64,000 bases of DNA from Amycolatopsis pittospori (GTDB lineage Bacteria; Actinomycetota; Actinomycetes; Mycobacteriales; Pseudonocardiaceae), in the NCBI RefSeq assembly GCF_013870525.1, contig NZ_JACBXD010000002.1, positions 1-64,000 on the forward strand. The letters are read 5' to 3'. The stretch's first letter is position 1, and each line of letters opens with the position of its first letter. Below the pieces are notes generated by a model. It worked only from the letters and a program-made list of their open reading frames with translations. It did not search any database and was not told where the DNA came from. Below are positions 18,361 to 26,927 of the stretch, in pieces. The translations under genes were made by a program, and so were the position numbers.

Positions 18361-18495
18361 TCTGCCGTGCGAGGACCTGTTCGGCGTCCACGGCCATCAC
18401 GACCGAATGTCACCCGTAACGATCTAGGCCCGTCATCGCATTGGGTGTTTACTGGCTCACAGAACGTCGTCGATCGACGATTTGGGGGCCAGTCG

Positions 18496-21195
18496 ATGTC
18501 CTTCCGATGGGTGATCCGACTCTTTCCGGTGATGGTGCTCGCGGCCACGGTCGCGGTAGCCGTCCCCGTCCCGGCGAGCGCCGCCGCTTCTGCCGCGCCG
18601 CTGGCGAAGGTGTGGCCGACACCCCAGCAGGTGACGACCAGACCGGGAGTGGTGACCGTCCCGCGCACGGTCGTCGAGATCGTCGGCCGGGACACCGACC
18701 CGTCCGCGCTCTCGGTCGTGGATCAGGTGCTCCGCGCGGCAGGAGCGAGCACCATCGTCAAGGTCAGTGACCTGGAGTCGGCCCGGGAACGCGCGAACGG
18801 CGGTCTCGTCGTCTTCGTCGGCGGCCCCACCGAAAGCAGGGCGACCGCTCTCGCGCTCGCCGCGTTGAACCTGAAGGGCCCGGAAGGCCTGCCTCACGGG
18901 GGCTACGTCCTCGCCGCCGATCGCGGCGTGATCGCCCTGTCCGGTGTCGACACCGCGGGGACCTTCTACGCCGCTCACTCGTTGCGGCAGTTCTTCGCGT
19001 CCGGCAAGAGCGCCGGATTCAGCGTGCGCGACTGGCCGGCGGCGCCGTTGCGCGGAGTCATCGAAGGTTTCTACGGGGCGCCCTGGTCGCACGCCGATCG
19101 CTTGGCGCAGCTGGACTTCTACGGCCGCACCAAGCAGAACATGTACGTCTACTCCCCCAAGGACGACCCGTACCTGCGGGCCCGCTGGCGCGACCAGTAC
19201 CCGCCCGAGCAGCTCGCCCTGCTCTCCCAACTGGTCGCCCGCGCCACCGCGAACCACATCGAATTCACCTACGCGCTCTCCCCCGGCCTCTCGGTCTGCT
19301 ATTCCTCGGACGCCGACAAGGCCGCGCTGGTGACGAAGTTCCAGTCGCTGTGGGACATCGGGGTGCGATCGTTCGGGATCCCGCTCGACGACATCTCCTA
19401 CACCCGCTGGAACTGCGACGCCGACGGCGCGAAGTTCGGCACCGGTGGCGCGGCGGCAGGAGCTGCGCAGTCGTTCCTGCTCAACCGGGTGCAGCAGGAC
19501 TTCATGGCCACACATCCCGGCGTCGAGCGGTTGCAGATGGTCCCGACCGAGTACTACGACCTCGCCGACTCGCCCTACAAGACGGCGCTGCGCACCCAGC
19601 TCGACAAGGCCGTGATCGTGGAGTGGACCGGCGTCGGCGTGATCGCCGGGCAGATCACCGAGAAGCAGGCACGGCAGGCGAAAGAGGTTTTCGGGCACGA
19701 CATCCTGATCTGGGACAACTACCCGGTCAACGACTACATCACCGAACGGCTGCTGCTCGGCCCGTACATCGGCCGCGAGCCCGGGGTCGCGAAATTCCTG
19801 ACCGGGATCACCGCGAACCCGATGGTGCAGGCCGAGGCGTCGAAGATCGCCGAGTTCACCTCGGGCGACTTCCTGTGGAATCCGGACAAGTACGACCCGG
19901 ACAAGTCGTGGCTCGCGGCGATCGCCGATCTCGCCGGTCCCGCTGCTCCGGCGTTGAAGGTGTTCGCGGAGAACAACTATTCGAGTCTGCTCGCCCGCCT
20001 GGAAACCGGGAAGCCGGACCTCGATTCGCCGGTGCTCCGCCCCCTGATCAGCGCGTTCTGGGCAGCGTTGGAGAAGAAGAATCCCTGGGACGCCGCGGCG
20101 AAGCTGGACCGCTATCTCGCCGAGATGGCGGCGAATCCCGACGACCTCCGGCGTGGAATGGCGTCCAACCCGAAGTTCCTGGCCGAGGTCGGACCCTGGC
20201 TCGACCAGGTCGGCCTCTACGGCCACGCCGGCAGGCACGCGGTGAAGATGCTCCTGGCACAACTCGACGGCGACGGCGCGAAGGCGTGGGCGGAACGCGG
20301 GGAAGTCGTCGCCGCGCTCAAGAAGGCGCAGGCGATCCGCGTCGACACCGCGCGCGGACCGCGTAACCCGAGCACCTGCACCGCCGTCTGCGTCCCGTTC
20401 CTGAACACCGCGCTGGCCATGGCCGACCACGGGTTCGGCCTGCCCGGGATCCGGCCGCAGCCGACGACGTCGCTGGGCACCCACACCGACAACGTTCCCG
20501 AACGGATGGTCGACGGCGACCCCGAGACCTTCTACTGGAGCAGTTGGTACCCGAGCCCGGGCGACGCCATCGGTGTCGACCTCGGCACCGCGCGCACGGT
20601 GTCCCATGTGGACATCACGATGGGCAAGCCGACCAGCCCGGACGACTACATCCGCGACGGCGTCCTCGAATACTCCGCCGACGGCACGACCTGGACGGCG
20701 GTGAAGACGGTCACGGAACCCGTGCTCTCGGCAGACCTCCCCGCCGAGGCACAAGCCCGATTCGTGCGCATCCGCGTGGTCGGGACCCAGCCCTTCTGGA
20801 TCGTGGTCCGGGAATTCACCGTGTCCACACCGGACACCCCGAAATACACCGTGACCGGAACCCCGGCGGGGACGAACCTCGCCGCGGCCGCCGACAACAA
20901 CGCCGATTCGGTGTACACGGCCGCGTCGGCACCGGTGGCCGGCGACGCGCTCGTCGTCACCGCCGCCACGGCGAAGCCTCTCGGCAGGGTCGTCGTCCTG
21001 GCGGCGGCACCCGGTGCGAGCGCGGACGTCCAGGTCGCGGACGCGGCAGGCGAATGGCACTCGATCGGCCGACTCGAAGGCGGCTACGCGGAACTTCCCG
21101 CCGGGGGCGTCACGACCGACCGCGTCCGTCTCCTTTGGACACCGGGCGGTGCGGCGCCGAAGATCGCGGAGGTGATCCCCGTCTTCGCGCGCTGA
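18496..21195 (+). CDS. secreted GH84 beta-N-acetylglucosaminidase (hyaluronidase/O-GlcNAcase family)
   Basis: 899 residues with a signal peptide (about 1-34). An N-terminal GH20b-like domain is followed by the GH84 barrel opening RGVIEGFYGAPWSHADR, with the catalytic Asp pair Asp298-Asp299 in GIPLDDISY. A helical region and a C-terminal F5/8-type carbohydrate-binding domain (about 650-790) follow. It removes terminal beta-GlcNAc from glycans or glycoproteins outside the cell by substrate-assisted catalysis in known relatives. gggggcc precedes the ATG. The gene ends 3 bases from the convergent gene at 21199. Confidence 0.93.
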   Translation: MSFRWVIRLFPVMVLAATVAVAVPVPASAAASAAPLAKVWPTPQQVTTRPGVVTVPRTVVEIVGRDTDPSALSVVDQVLRAAGASTIVKVSDLESARERANGGLVVFVGGPTESRATALALAALNLKGPEGLPHGGYVLAADRGVIALSGVDTAGTFYAAHSLRQFFASGKSAGFSVRDWPAAPLRGVIEGFYGAPWSHADRLAQLDFYGRTKQNMYVYSPKDDPYLRARWRDQYPPEQLALLSQLVARATANHIEFTYALSPGLSVCYSSDADKAALVTKFQSLWDIGVRSFGIPLDDISYTRWNCDADGAKFGTGGAAAGAAQSFLLNRVQQDFMATHPGVERLQMVPTEYYDLADSPYKTALRTQLDKAVIVEWTGVGVIAGQITEKQARQAKEVFGHDILIWDNYPVNDYITERLLLGPYIGREPGVAKFLTGITANPMVQAEASKIAEFTSGDFLWNPDKYDPDKSWLAAIADLAGPAAPALKVFAENNYSSLLARLETGKPDLDSPVLRPLISAFWAALEKKNPWDAAAKLDRYLAEMAANPDDLRRGMASNPKFLAEVGPWLDQVGLYGHAGRHAVKMLLAQLDGDGAKAWAERGEVVAALKKAQAIRVDTARGPRNPSTCTAVCVPFLNTALAMADHGFGLPGIRPQPTTSLGTHTDNVPERMVDGDPETFYWSSWYPSPGDAIGVDLGTARTVSHVDITMGKPTSPDDYIRDGVLEYSADGTTWTAVKTVTEPVLSADLPAEAQARFVRIRVVGTQPFWIVVREFTVSTPDTPKYTVTGTPAGTNLAAAADNNADSVYTAASAPVAGDALVVTAATAKPLGRVVVLAAAPGASADVQVADAAGEWHSIGRLEGGYAELPAGGVTTDRVRLLWTPGGAAPKIAEVIPVFAR

Positions 21196-21198
21196 AGC

Positions 21199-22077
21199 TC
21201 AGTCCACCGCGACGGTGATGGCCGCCGTGTGCACTCGCCCGCCATGTGAGAACTCCAGGAACAGCCGGTATTCGCCGCGTTCGGAGAACATCGAGTGGAA
21301 GGTCAGCTCGCCGTCGACCAGGCGGACGCCGACCGGTTGCATCGGATGCAGATGGGTGGCCGACAGCAACATGCTGTGGAACCCGGTCATATGGCCGTTG
21401 GCGCCCAGATGCGGGTCGACCGCCGTGAGCGGTACGCCGTCGGGACCGCGAAGGAAGAAACGCAGGACCTGGGCGCGCATCACCGGGATCCGCGCCGTCG
21501 CCTCCGCCCGAGCGACCGTGTATCCCGTGGCCGTCACGGTCTCCCCCGAGGGAGCGGGTACCGGCACGAAAGTGGTGTCACCGGGCACGGTGAACGGGAC
21601 ACCGAGCACCACGGGATGCCGCGGATCCTTGGTGTCGACCGGGACGAACTCGGCGAACATCCGATAGGCGCCGCCGTCGGTCAGCGCCAGCCGGGTGTGC
21701 CACGTGTCGCCGTCCAGTGTCGGATGCACGTGCTGGAAGACGTTCATGTCGTCGCGGACGGCGAAGAAGTGCATCTGCTTGGTCTGGTTGTCCAGGAAAC
21801 GAGTGACCGGCCGCCCGTCGGGACCGAGGATCCGGAAGGCCACCGGCACTTCCGGACCCCGGACCTCGGGCGTCACCACCCGCTCGAACCGGTAGCCGCT
21901 CTCCGCCTCGGACAGGCCGTCGCTGTGCGCGGCGGGGACCAGATCCGCCGACACCATCGGCTGATGCGCCGAATGGTTCGGGCCGGGTGTCGGCCGGAGC
22001 GCCACGAGCACCGCCGCCACACCGATCGCGAGGGCCAGCCCGAAGAACAGCCAGTCGGTGATCCGGGGTCTACGCAC
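21199..22077 (-). CDS. membrane-anchored secreted protein of unknown function
   Basis: 292 residues with one N-terminal transmembrane anchor (WLFFGLALAIGVAAVLVAL) and an extracytoplasmic region rich in His and Met (HPMQPVG, FHSMLLSATHLHP, FAVRDDMNVFQHVHPT). The His/Met clusters suggest metal, perhaps copper, binding; that is inference. GTG start 22075-22077, 24 bases after the LVIVD gene, so the two probably form an operon. Confidence 0.7.
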   Translation of the reverse strand: MRRPRITDWLFFGLALAIGVAAVLVALRPTPGPNHSAHQPMVSADLVPAAHSDGLSEAESGYRFERVVTPEVRGPEVPVAFRILGPDGRPVTRFLDNQTKQMHFFAVRDDMNVFQHVHPTLDGDTWHTRLALTDGGAYRMFAEFVPVDTKDPRHPVVLGVPFTVPGDTTFVPVPAPSGETVTATGYTVARAEATARIPVMRAQVLRFFLRGPDGVPLTAVDPHLGANGHMTGFHSMLLSATHLHPMQPVGVRLVDGELTFHSMFSERGEYRLFLEFSHGGRVHTAAITVAVD

Positions 22078-22101
22078 GTCCGCTCCAGCCCGCCCGGTCC
22101 G

Positions 22102-23403
22102 TCAGTTCCCGGCGGCGGCGAGGTTCGGCTTCACCACGACCAGACCCTGCTCGATCCCGTTGACGATGACGATGCCGCTGGAGAAGTACGGGTAGTTGCT
22201 CCACGCGCCGTTGAAGTTCGCGGCGTTGCCCGACGGGTAGATGTCGAAGTACCCCACTTCGGACAGTTTCGCCGACGTGACCCCGCTGACGTCCAGGATG
22301 CGCAGGCCCGCCTGGTAGTTCGCCTGGTACGAGTACTTGCCCTTGATGTACTGGTTGTGGTCGATCGCGGTGGCGGGCGAACTGAAGACGCCGGTGTGCA
22401 CGGGAGCGGAAAGCTTGGCCAGGTCCCAGATGTAGGTCTTGGTGCGCTTGTCTGTGCCACGCGACTCGTCGAGTTCGTCGTCGAGCAGGAAGTACCGCTG
22501 GTCGTCGGTCAGCCAGCCCTGATGCGAGTACTGCGCGCCCGAGTAACCCTTGCGCGAGATCTGCACCGGCCTGGCCTTGTCGGTCACGTCGACGATGGTG
22601 AGCGTGTCTTCGTTGGCGTTGAAGCAGATTTCCTTGCCCCGGTAGGCGGCGTCCGGTCCGCGATAGACGACGCACTGCGTGTCGTGGGTGTAGCCGTCCT
22701 GGGAAACGCAACCGGCCTTCACCGGGGATTTCGGGTTCCGGATATCGACGATATGCGGGCCGCCACTGCACGTGTTGGAGCCGATCGCGTAGGCGAAACC
22801 GGTCTCCTCGTTGATCGCGATGTTGTGCGCGGGCCCGAATTCCTTGTACAGCGCGTCGGCCGTGAAGGTCTGCGGCGTGGTGACCGTCCGCAGACGGGTC
22901 AGGTCGAACACCTGCATGCCGTGCCCGGTGATGAAGTCGGCCACGATGAACGCGTGGTTCTTGTACACCTTCATGTCCCGCCACGAACTGCTGCCGCCGT
23001 TGGACGGCAGGTTGCCCAGGAACTTCGGTGACGTCGGCGTGCTCAGATCGACGAACGCGGTGCCGTTGGTCCGCCCGACGATGGCGTACTCCTTACCGGA
23101 CGACGGATCCGTCCAGCCCCAGATGTCGTTGCCGTTGCCGCCGCCGAGCCCGGACAGCGGCAGCACGCTGAGCAGGTCCACGTTCTTGCACGGGTAGATG
23201 TCGGCTTTGCCGTTGACGCAGGGCACGCCCGCCGCGGTGCCGGTGACGGCGTGCCGCTCAGCGGGAACGTGATCCGCCATGAAGGTCTTGGCTGCCGCTT
23301 GCCCCTCCGCCGTCTCGGGGTCGTGCGCGGACGCCGCCGTCATCGACAGCACCAGCGCGGAGGCGGTCAGCACGGCCAGCCCCATCATGCGCACGATCTT
23401 CAT
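22102..23403 (-). CDS. secreted choice-of-anchor-B / LVIVD beta-propeller protein
   Basis: 433 residues with a signal peptide (about 1-26, ending ASAHD). Repeated LVIVD-type blades: GTAFVDLSTPTSPKFLG, PHIVDIRNPKSPVKAG, DTLTIVDVTDKARPVQI, AGLRILDVSGVTSAKL. Cysteines around residues 62-72 and in the central blades likely form disulfides. Family members are exported propellers of unknown ligand. ccggtgaggagc precedes the ATG. First gene of a pair with the His/Met-rich protein at 21199. Confidence 0.85.
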   Translation of the reverse strand: MKIVRMMGLAVLTASALVLSMTAASAHDPETAEGQAAAKTFMADHVPAERHAVTGTAAGVPCVNGKADIYPCKNVDLLSVLPLSGLGGGNGNDIWGWTDPSSGKEYAIVGRTNGTAFVDLSTPTSPKFLGNLPSNGGSSSWRDMKVYKNHAFIVADFITGHGMQVFDLTRLRTVTTPQTFTADALYKEFGPAHNIAINEETGFAYAIGSNTCSGGPHIVDIRNPKSPVKAGCVSQDGYTHDTQCVVYRGPDAAYRGKEICFNANEDTLTIVDVTDKARPVQISRKGYSGAQYSHQGWLTDDQRYFLLDDELDESRGTDKRTKTYIWDLAKLSAPVHTGVFSSPATAIDHNQYIKGKYSYQANYQAGLRILDVSGVTSAKLSEVGYFDIYPSGNAANFNGAWSNYPYFSSGIVIVNGIEQGLVVVKPNLAAAGN

Positions 23404-23610
23404 CTGGCGCTCCTCACCGGAGTGCCCGGACCGCCGAAACGACCGGGAGCAGGGGTTTTCGTCCGGTCTTCGACGATAAGTGCCCCGACCGCCCGCGGTG
23501 ACCCTCCGAACGTCCGGCCCTTTTAACCGTTTTGCGGCGGTCCGCTACATTCAGCGCGTCCACTGGGGGTGGCGCGGCTTCGTCGCGCCACAGTTAGGAG
23601 TTCATCCATC

Positions 23611-24573
23611 ATGTCCCGCACCTTGACGCGGCGTGCCGCGCTCATCGGCGTCACCACCGTCCTGCTCAGCGCGTCCACGGGCGTCGCGTTCGCGGCGGAC
23701 CCGACCGTGCTCGTACCGGTCGGCAGGTACCCGGAAGCCGTCGCGATCAGCCCCGACGGCAAGAAGGCCTACGTCACCAGCCCGGCCGACGAAACCGTGA
23801 CGGTCGTCGACACCGCCACGAACAAGGTCACCAACACCATCAAGGTCGACCGGGGCCCCTTCGAGGTCGCGTTCACCCCTGACGGCACCAAGGCCTACAC
23901 CGCGAACGCGTACACGCACACCGCCTCGGTGATCGACACCGCCTCCGAGACCCGGACCGCCACCCTCCTCGCAGGCGACTATCCGCAGTCGCTCGCCGTC
24001 TCGCGGGACGGCAGCCGGCTCTACACGTCCGCGCGGGACGCCATCCGCGTCTTCGACACCGGCACGAACGCCGAGGTCGCCCGGGTCCAGCTGGAAACCA
24101 GCCCCAATGCGCTGGCCGTCACGCCGGACGGCACGAAGGTCTGGGCGGCGACGGAATCCGGTGAGCTCACCGCGATCGACACCGCCACCAACACCGTCGT
24201 CGACTCCGTGAAGACCGGTGCTTCCGGGGACATCGCCCTCTCCCTCGACGGCTCGCGCGCGTACCAGAACGGCCGCTCCGTACTGGTCGTCGTCGACCTG
24301 ACCGCGCGCCAGGTCGTCGCCCACATCCCGGGCCTCGAGAACGGTCACCTGATCGCGATCAGCCCCGACGGCAGCCGCGTCTACGCGGGCAGCAGGGCGA
24401 GCGACACGACTCAGGGCACCCTCGCGGAGTTCGACACGAGCACGAACACGTTGCGGCGCAAGCTGCCCGCGGGCGCGTACCCGTACGGCATCGCCGTCAC
24501 CGCGGACGGTTCGCACGCCTATGTGGTGCTCGCCGGTCAAGCGGCGGTCGCTTACGTCGACCTGCGTGGCTGA
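23611..24573 (+). CDS. secreted YVTN-type beta-propeller protein
   Basis: 320 residues with a signal peptide (about 1-29). Seven-blade pattern of SPDGKKAYVT / TVVDTATNKV units about 42 residues apart, typical of YVTN/NHL surface propellers. taggag lies 7 bases before the ATG at 23611. It is divergent from the LVIVD propeller, 207 bases apart, so two unrelated propellers share this region. The ligand is unknown. Confidence 0.88.
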   Translation: MSRTLTRRAALIGVTTVLLSASTGVAFAADPTVLVPVGRYPEAVAISPDGKKAYVTSPADETVTVVDTATNKVTNTIKVDRGPFEVAFTPDGTKAYTANAYTHTASVIDTASETRTATLLAGDYPQSLAVSRDGSRLYTSARDAIRVFDTGTNAEVARVQLETSPNALAVTPDGTKVWAATESGELTAIDTATNTVVDSVKTGASGDIALSLDGSRAYQNGRSVLVVVDLTARQVVAHIPGLENGHLIAISPDGSRVYAGSRASDTTQGTLAEFDTSTNTLRRKLPAGAYPYGIAVTADGSHAYVVLAGQAAVAYVDLRG

Positions 24574-24661
24574 TAGGTGAGCGGGGCCAGCGCGAGGTGA
24601 AGGAGGCTTTCGGGCCCGGTCGCGCCGCTCCCCTGAGGTCCTGATCGGACCGGTGACGCGG

Positions 24662-24708
24662 GACTGTGTGGATTTTGGGTCGTCAGATGACCCGAAATCC
24701 ACACAGTC
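24662..24708. repeat. 20-bp near-perfect inverted repeat
   Basis: Arms 24662-24681 and 24689-24708 pair with one mismatch around a 7-base loop; key bases are gactgtgtgg at the outer ends and gggtc at the inner ends. It lies 88 bases after the YVTN stop without a T-run. It could act as a terminator or be a dispersed palindromic repeat. Confidence 0.6.
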
Positions 24709-24796
24709 GCCGGGTTCGATCCGGCATCGACGAGGTTTCCCATGGCGACTTCTGCCCCTGTGCCGTTTCAGGCAGCAGACCCGTCGGGGGCATGCC

Positions 24797-24830
24797 GAAG
24801 GGCCCGTCGCCGGTGGCTGGCGGGCTCTTC
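24797..24830 (-). terminator. terminator after truncated DUF222 gene
   Basis: gaagggcccg (24797-24806) pairs with cgggctcttc (24821-24830), one mismatch. It sits 3 bases after the stop codon, the same spacing and sequence as at 1258-1292. Confidence 0.65.
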
Positions 24831-24833
24831 GGG

Positions 24834-25235
24834 TCAGACGGCGGCGCGGTGGAGGGTGTTGCGCCTGGGTTGTCGTAGTGGATCCCGATACTGGGGTGGG
24901 ATGAACTCCGGCAACCCGTCAGCAGCCATCCGGACTTCCCACTCACCGTGATGAATCAACCGGTGATGGAAGCCGCAGAGCAACACGAGGTTCCGCAGGT
25001 CGGTCCGTCCGCCGTCTGCCCAGTGACGAATAGCGAACCACGCCTCCGTAGTCCCATAGCCGTACAAATCCTTGGCGCCCCGAGACTCGATCTCCGCCGA
25101 GAACCGCCCCAACCCGGCCGCGGCGACCCGCATCACTTGCAGAAAGTGTTGCGTCCCATGGGCAAGCTCCAGCTTCCCGGCACGCCACAACTCCTGCGGC
25201 AGCTCGGGAAGAACGGGAACCTCGGTCTCGGACAC
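24834..25235 (-). pseudogene. internally deleted DUF222/HNH gene (133 codons, in frame)
   Basis: Residues 12-71 match the N-terminus of the copy at 1-1254 (8 differences in 60). From HWADGG onward the last 63 residues match its C-terminus (2 differences). The 289 codons between (equivalent to 190-1056 of the other copy) are gone without frameshift. The CxxPGC pair and the HAHHI half of the HNH site are lost, leaving only IRHW and LCGFHHRLIH, so nuclease activity is unlikely. GTG start 25233-25235 has no ribosome site. A TATTCT -10 box 6 bases upstream implies a leaderless mRNA, and a LexA-type box lies just above it. It may be a functional mini-protein rather than debris. Confidence 0.8.
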
Positions 25236-25241
25236 ATCTCA

Positions 25242-25274
25242 AGAATACCCGAAAACTGTCGAACATGTGTTCGC
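25242..25274 (-). promoter_or_regulatory. LexA-type SOS box and -10 element of truncated DUF222 gene
   Basis: tcgaacatgtgttcgc (25259-25274) matches the actinobacterial SOS box TCGAAC-N4-GTTCGA at all but the last base. On the minus strand the TATTCT at 25247-25242 fits a -10 box, placing +1 at the GTG. Mycobacterial 13E12 genes are reported LexA targets, which agrees. Confidence 0.6.
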
Positions 25275-25551
25275 AATTTTACGTAGTCGCGAATTTGTGC
25301 GGATACCACTGAAGGGTGATATCGCCATCGCCGCGAACCGAACGCAGCCCACCCGAAAACCCGCATTTAGAGGACTAAATGCGACCAAGCCGCCAAGGTC
25401 GACCCCGATACCGCTCACCGAAACTCAGGGAATCTCCCCGATACGACCCGGCCCCACCGATGTAATGGTGGAACCATGATCGTCTCGGGCCAAGGACACC
25501 GAGAGCCCCGACGATCCCAAGCCCTACGACAACGAGGAGAGACACCCAGCA
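25275..25551. other. intergenic stretch with one palindrome
   Basis: Holds an 8-bp inverted repeat cgcattta (25362-25369) / taaatgcg (25376-25383) around gaggac. It shares its TTTAGAGGACT core with the hairpin at 55316-55357. No gene seen. Confidence 0.5.
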
Positions 25552-26151
25552 GTGACTTCACCGACCGAACAGCTCGCGACCGCCCTGGCCGCGACCGTCG
25601 AAGGCAAATCCGGACGAGACTCCAACCCTCCCCGCCAGGACGGCTGGCATCCCGGAGCCCGGCTCGGGGCCACGGCCGAGCACGGAGCGCTCCTGGCCTA
25701 CAACGACTTCGGCGCCGACGGCATCTGCGTTCTCCAGGAGGGTCGCGGCGTGTGGCTCAACGAGGAACGCAACGGCCACAAGAGGGATTTCACGCACCGC
25801 CCGTACTCCGTCTGGCAGTGGATGCCCTCCTACAACGGCAAGCCCACTTGGCTGATGGGAGCCCTCGCTCCTGAAGCGGCCAGGCTGGAACTGGTCGGCG
25901 ACGACGGGACGGTCGTCGAGGCCGACGTCGTGGACCACACCTTCGCCGGGGCGATCGAGGTGGACATGGTCAGCCTCCGCAACGCGAAGGAAAGGCTGGA
26001 AGCCACCGAGGCCACCTCCGAAGAGGGCCGCGCCGAGTTCGACAGATTGATGACGGACTCGCGAACGGAAATGGCGAAGGTCAAGGTCCGGGTCTACGAC
26101 AGCGCCGACACCCTCCTCTACGACGGCGCGGCGATCAGCTCCACCGACTAG
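25552..26151 (+). CDS. hypothetical protein, 199 residues
   Basis: No signal peptide or membrane segment. Notable features are a Trp-rich middle (RGVWLNEERNG, YSVWQWMPSYNGKPTWLMG) and an acidic, coiled-coil-prone C-terminal half (LRNAKERLEATEATSEEGRAEF). GTG start at 25552 after gaggagag. Its stop overlaps the convergent TetR stop by 4 bases. I do not recognise the family. Confidence 0.65.
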   Translation: MTSPTEQLATALAATVEGKSGRDSNPPRQDGWHPGARLGATAEHGALLAYNDFGADGICVLQEGRGVWLNEERNGHKRDFTHRPYSVWQWMPSYNGKPTWLMGALAPEAARLELVGDDGTVVEADVVDHTFAGAIEVDMVSLRNAKERLEATEATSEEGRAEFDRLMTDSRTEMAKVKVRVYDSADTLLYDGAAISSTD

Positions 26152-26762
26152 ACCAGCCGCCCGAGCAGTGCTGCGGCATCCTCGGCGAGGCCATCGTCAA
26201 CGGCCTCCCAGCCGGCGAGGTGATGAAGCAGCGCTTGCTGGAACAAACCATCGAAAGCCGCGTAGGCGAGTTGCCGTGTCACAAGCGGTGACTCGCCTAC
26301 GAGCTCGGCATAGCGTTCCACGACGCGCCAGATCATGGCCTGCCGCTGCTCGTCGATGTCGAGGACATCCGCGCGGAACGCCGATTCGAACAGGCTCTGG
26401 TTCCGCAGGTCGTACCACAGCCGGTGCATGACGGCGTCGGCCTTCAAAGTGCCCGCCATCGCCGCTCCGAAGCCCTGCTTGAGTTCGTCGGCCGACTGCG
26501 CCGCCGCGACGGCTTCGTCGTAGCGCGTCACGCACACTTCTTCGAACTTTCGGACCGCGTAGGTCAGCAGCTCCACCTTGTCGGTGAAGTAGTAGTGCAG
26601 CACCCCGTGCGAGAAGTTCGACTTCTGCGCGATCTCCCGCAGGCTCGTCCTGGCGTACCCCAGCTCGGACAGCGCCTGCAGCGTGGACTCCGCCAATTCG
26701 GCACGCCGCTGGGCGAACTTGTCCACGCTCCGGCGTGCGATCCGCTCGCTCGTCTCGGTCAC
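26148..26762 (-). CDS. TetR-family transcriptional regulator
   Basis: 204 residues with the TetR HTH at about 18-65 (RAELAESTLQALSELGYARTSLREIAQKSNFSHGVLHYYFTDKVELL) and a helical ligand-binding C-terminal domain. Two adjacent GTG codons (26765, 26762) are possible starts after aggaa. It is divergent from the SDR gene; two tandem copies of a 20-bp operator lie between them, so it probably represses the SDR/saccharopine-DH/acyl-CoA ligase operon and itself. Confidence 0.88.
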   Translation of the reverse strand: MTETSERIARRSVDKFAQRRAELAESTLQALSELGYARTSLREIAQKSNFSHGVLHYYFTDKVELLTYAVRKFEEVCVTRYDEAVAAAQSADELKQGFGAAMAGTLKADAVMHRLWYDLRNQSLFESAFRADVLDIDEQRQAMIWRVVERYAELVGESPLVTRQLAYAAFDGLFQQALLHHLAGWEAVDDGLAEDAAALLGRLV

Positions 26763-26826
26763 CACGGGTTCCTGTCCGGTTCGGGAGCCCGCGCCTGCCG
26801 CGGGGTCCCACAGTCTAGCGTCGCCG

Positions 26827-26868
26827 AAATCTTGACGACTGTCCAAGAAAATCTTGACGACTGTCCAA
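26827..26868. promoter_or_regulatory. tandem TetR operators
   Basis: Two identical 20-base sites (26827-26846 and 26849-26868), each aaatcttgacgactgtccaa, with a 22-bp period (two helical turns). Each contains the imperfect dyad TTGACgactGTCCAA. They lie between the divergent TetR and SDR starts. Confidence 0.75.
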
Positions 26869-26927
26869 AACTGGCCCAGGATGTGACGCACACCGCAACC
26901 GCGGACCGTCTCAAGGAGGAGAAGTCC

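Noticed and set aside
24710-24745. tRNA-like T arm near gggttcgatccgg
   Set aside because: Only a 5-bp stem with a 7-base loop is present; no acceptor, D or anticodon arm can be folded around it.
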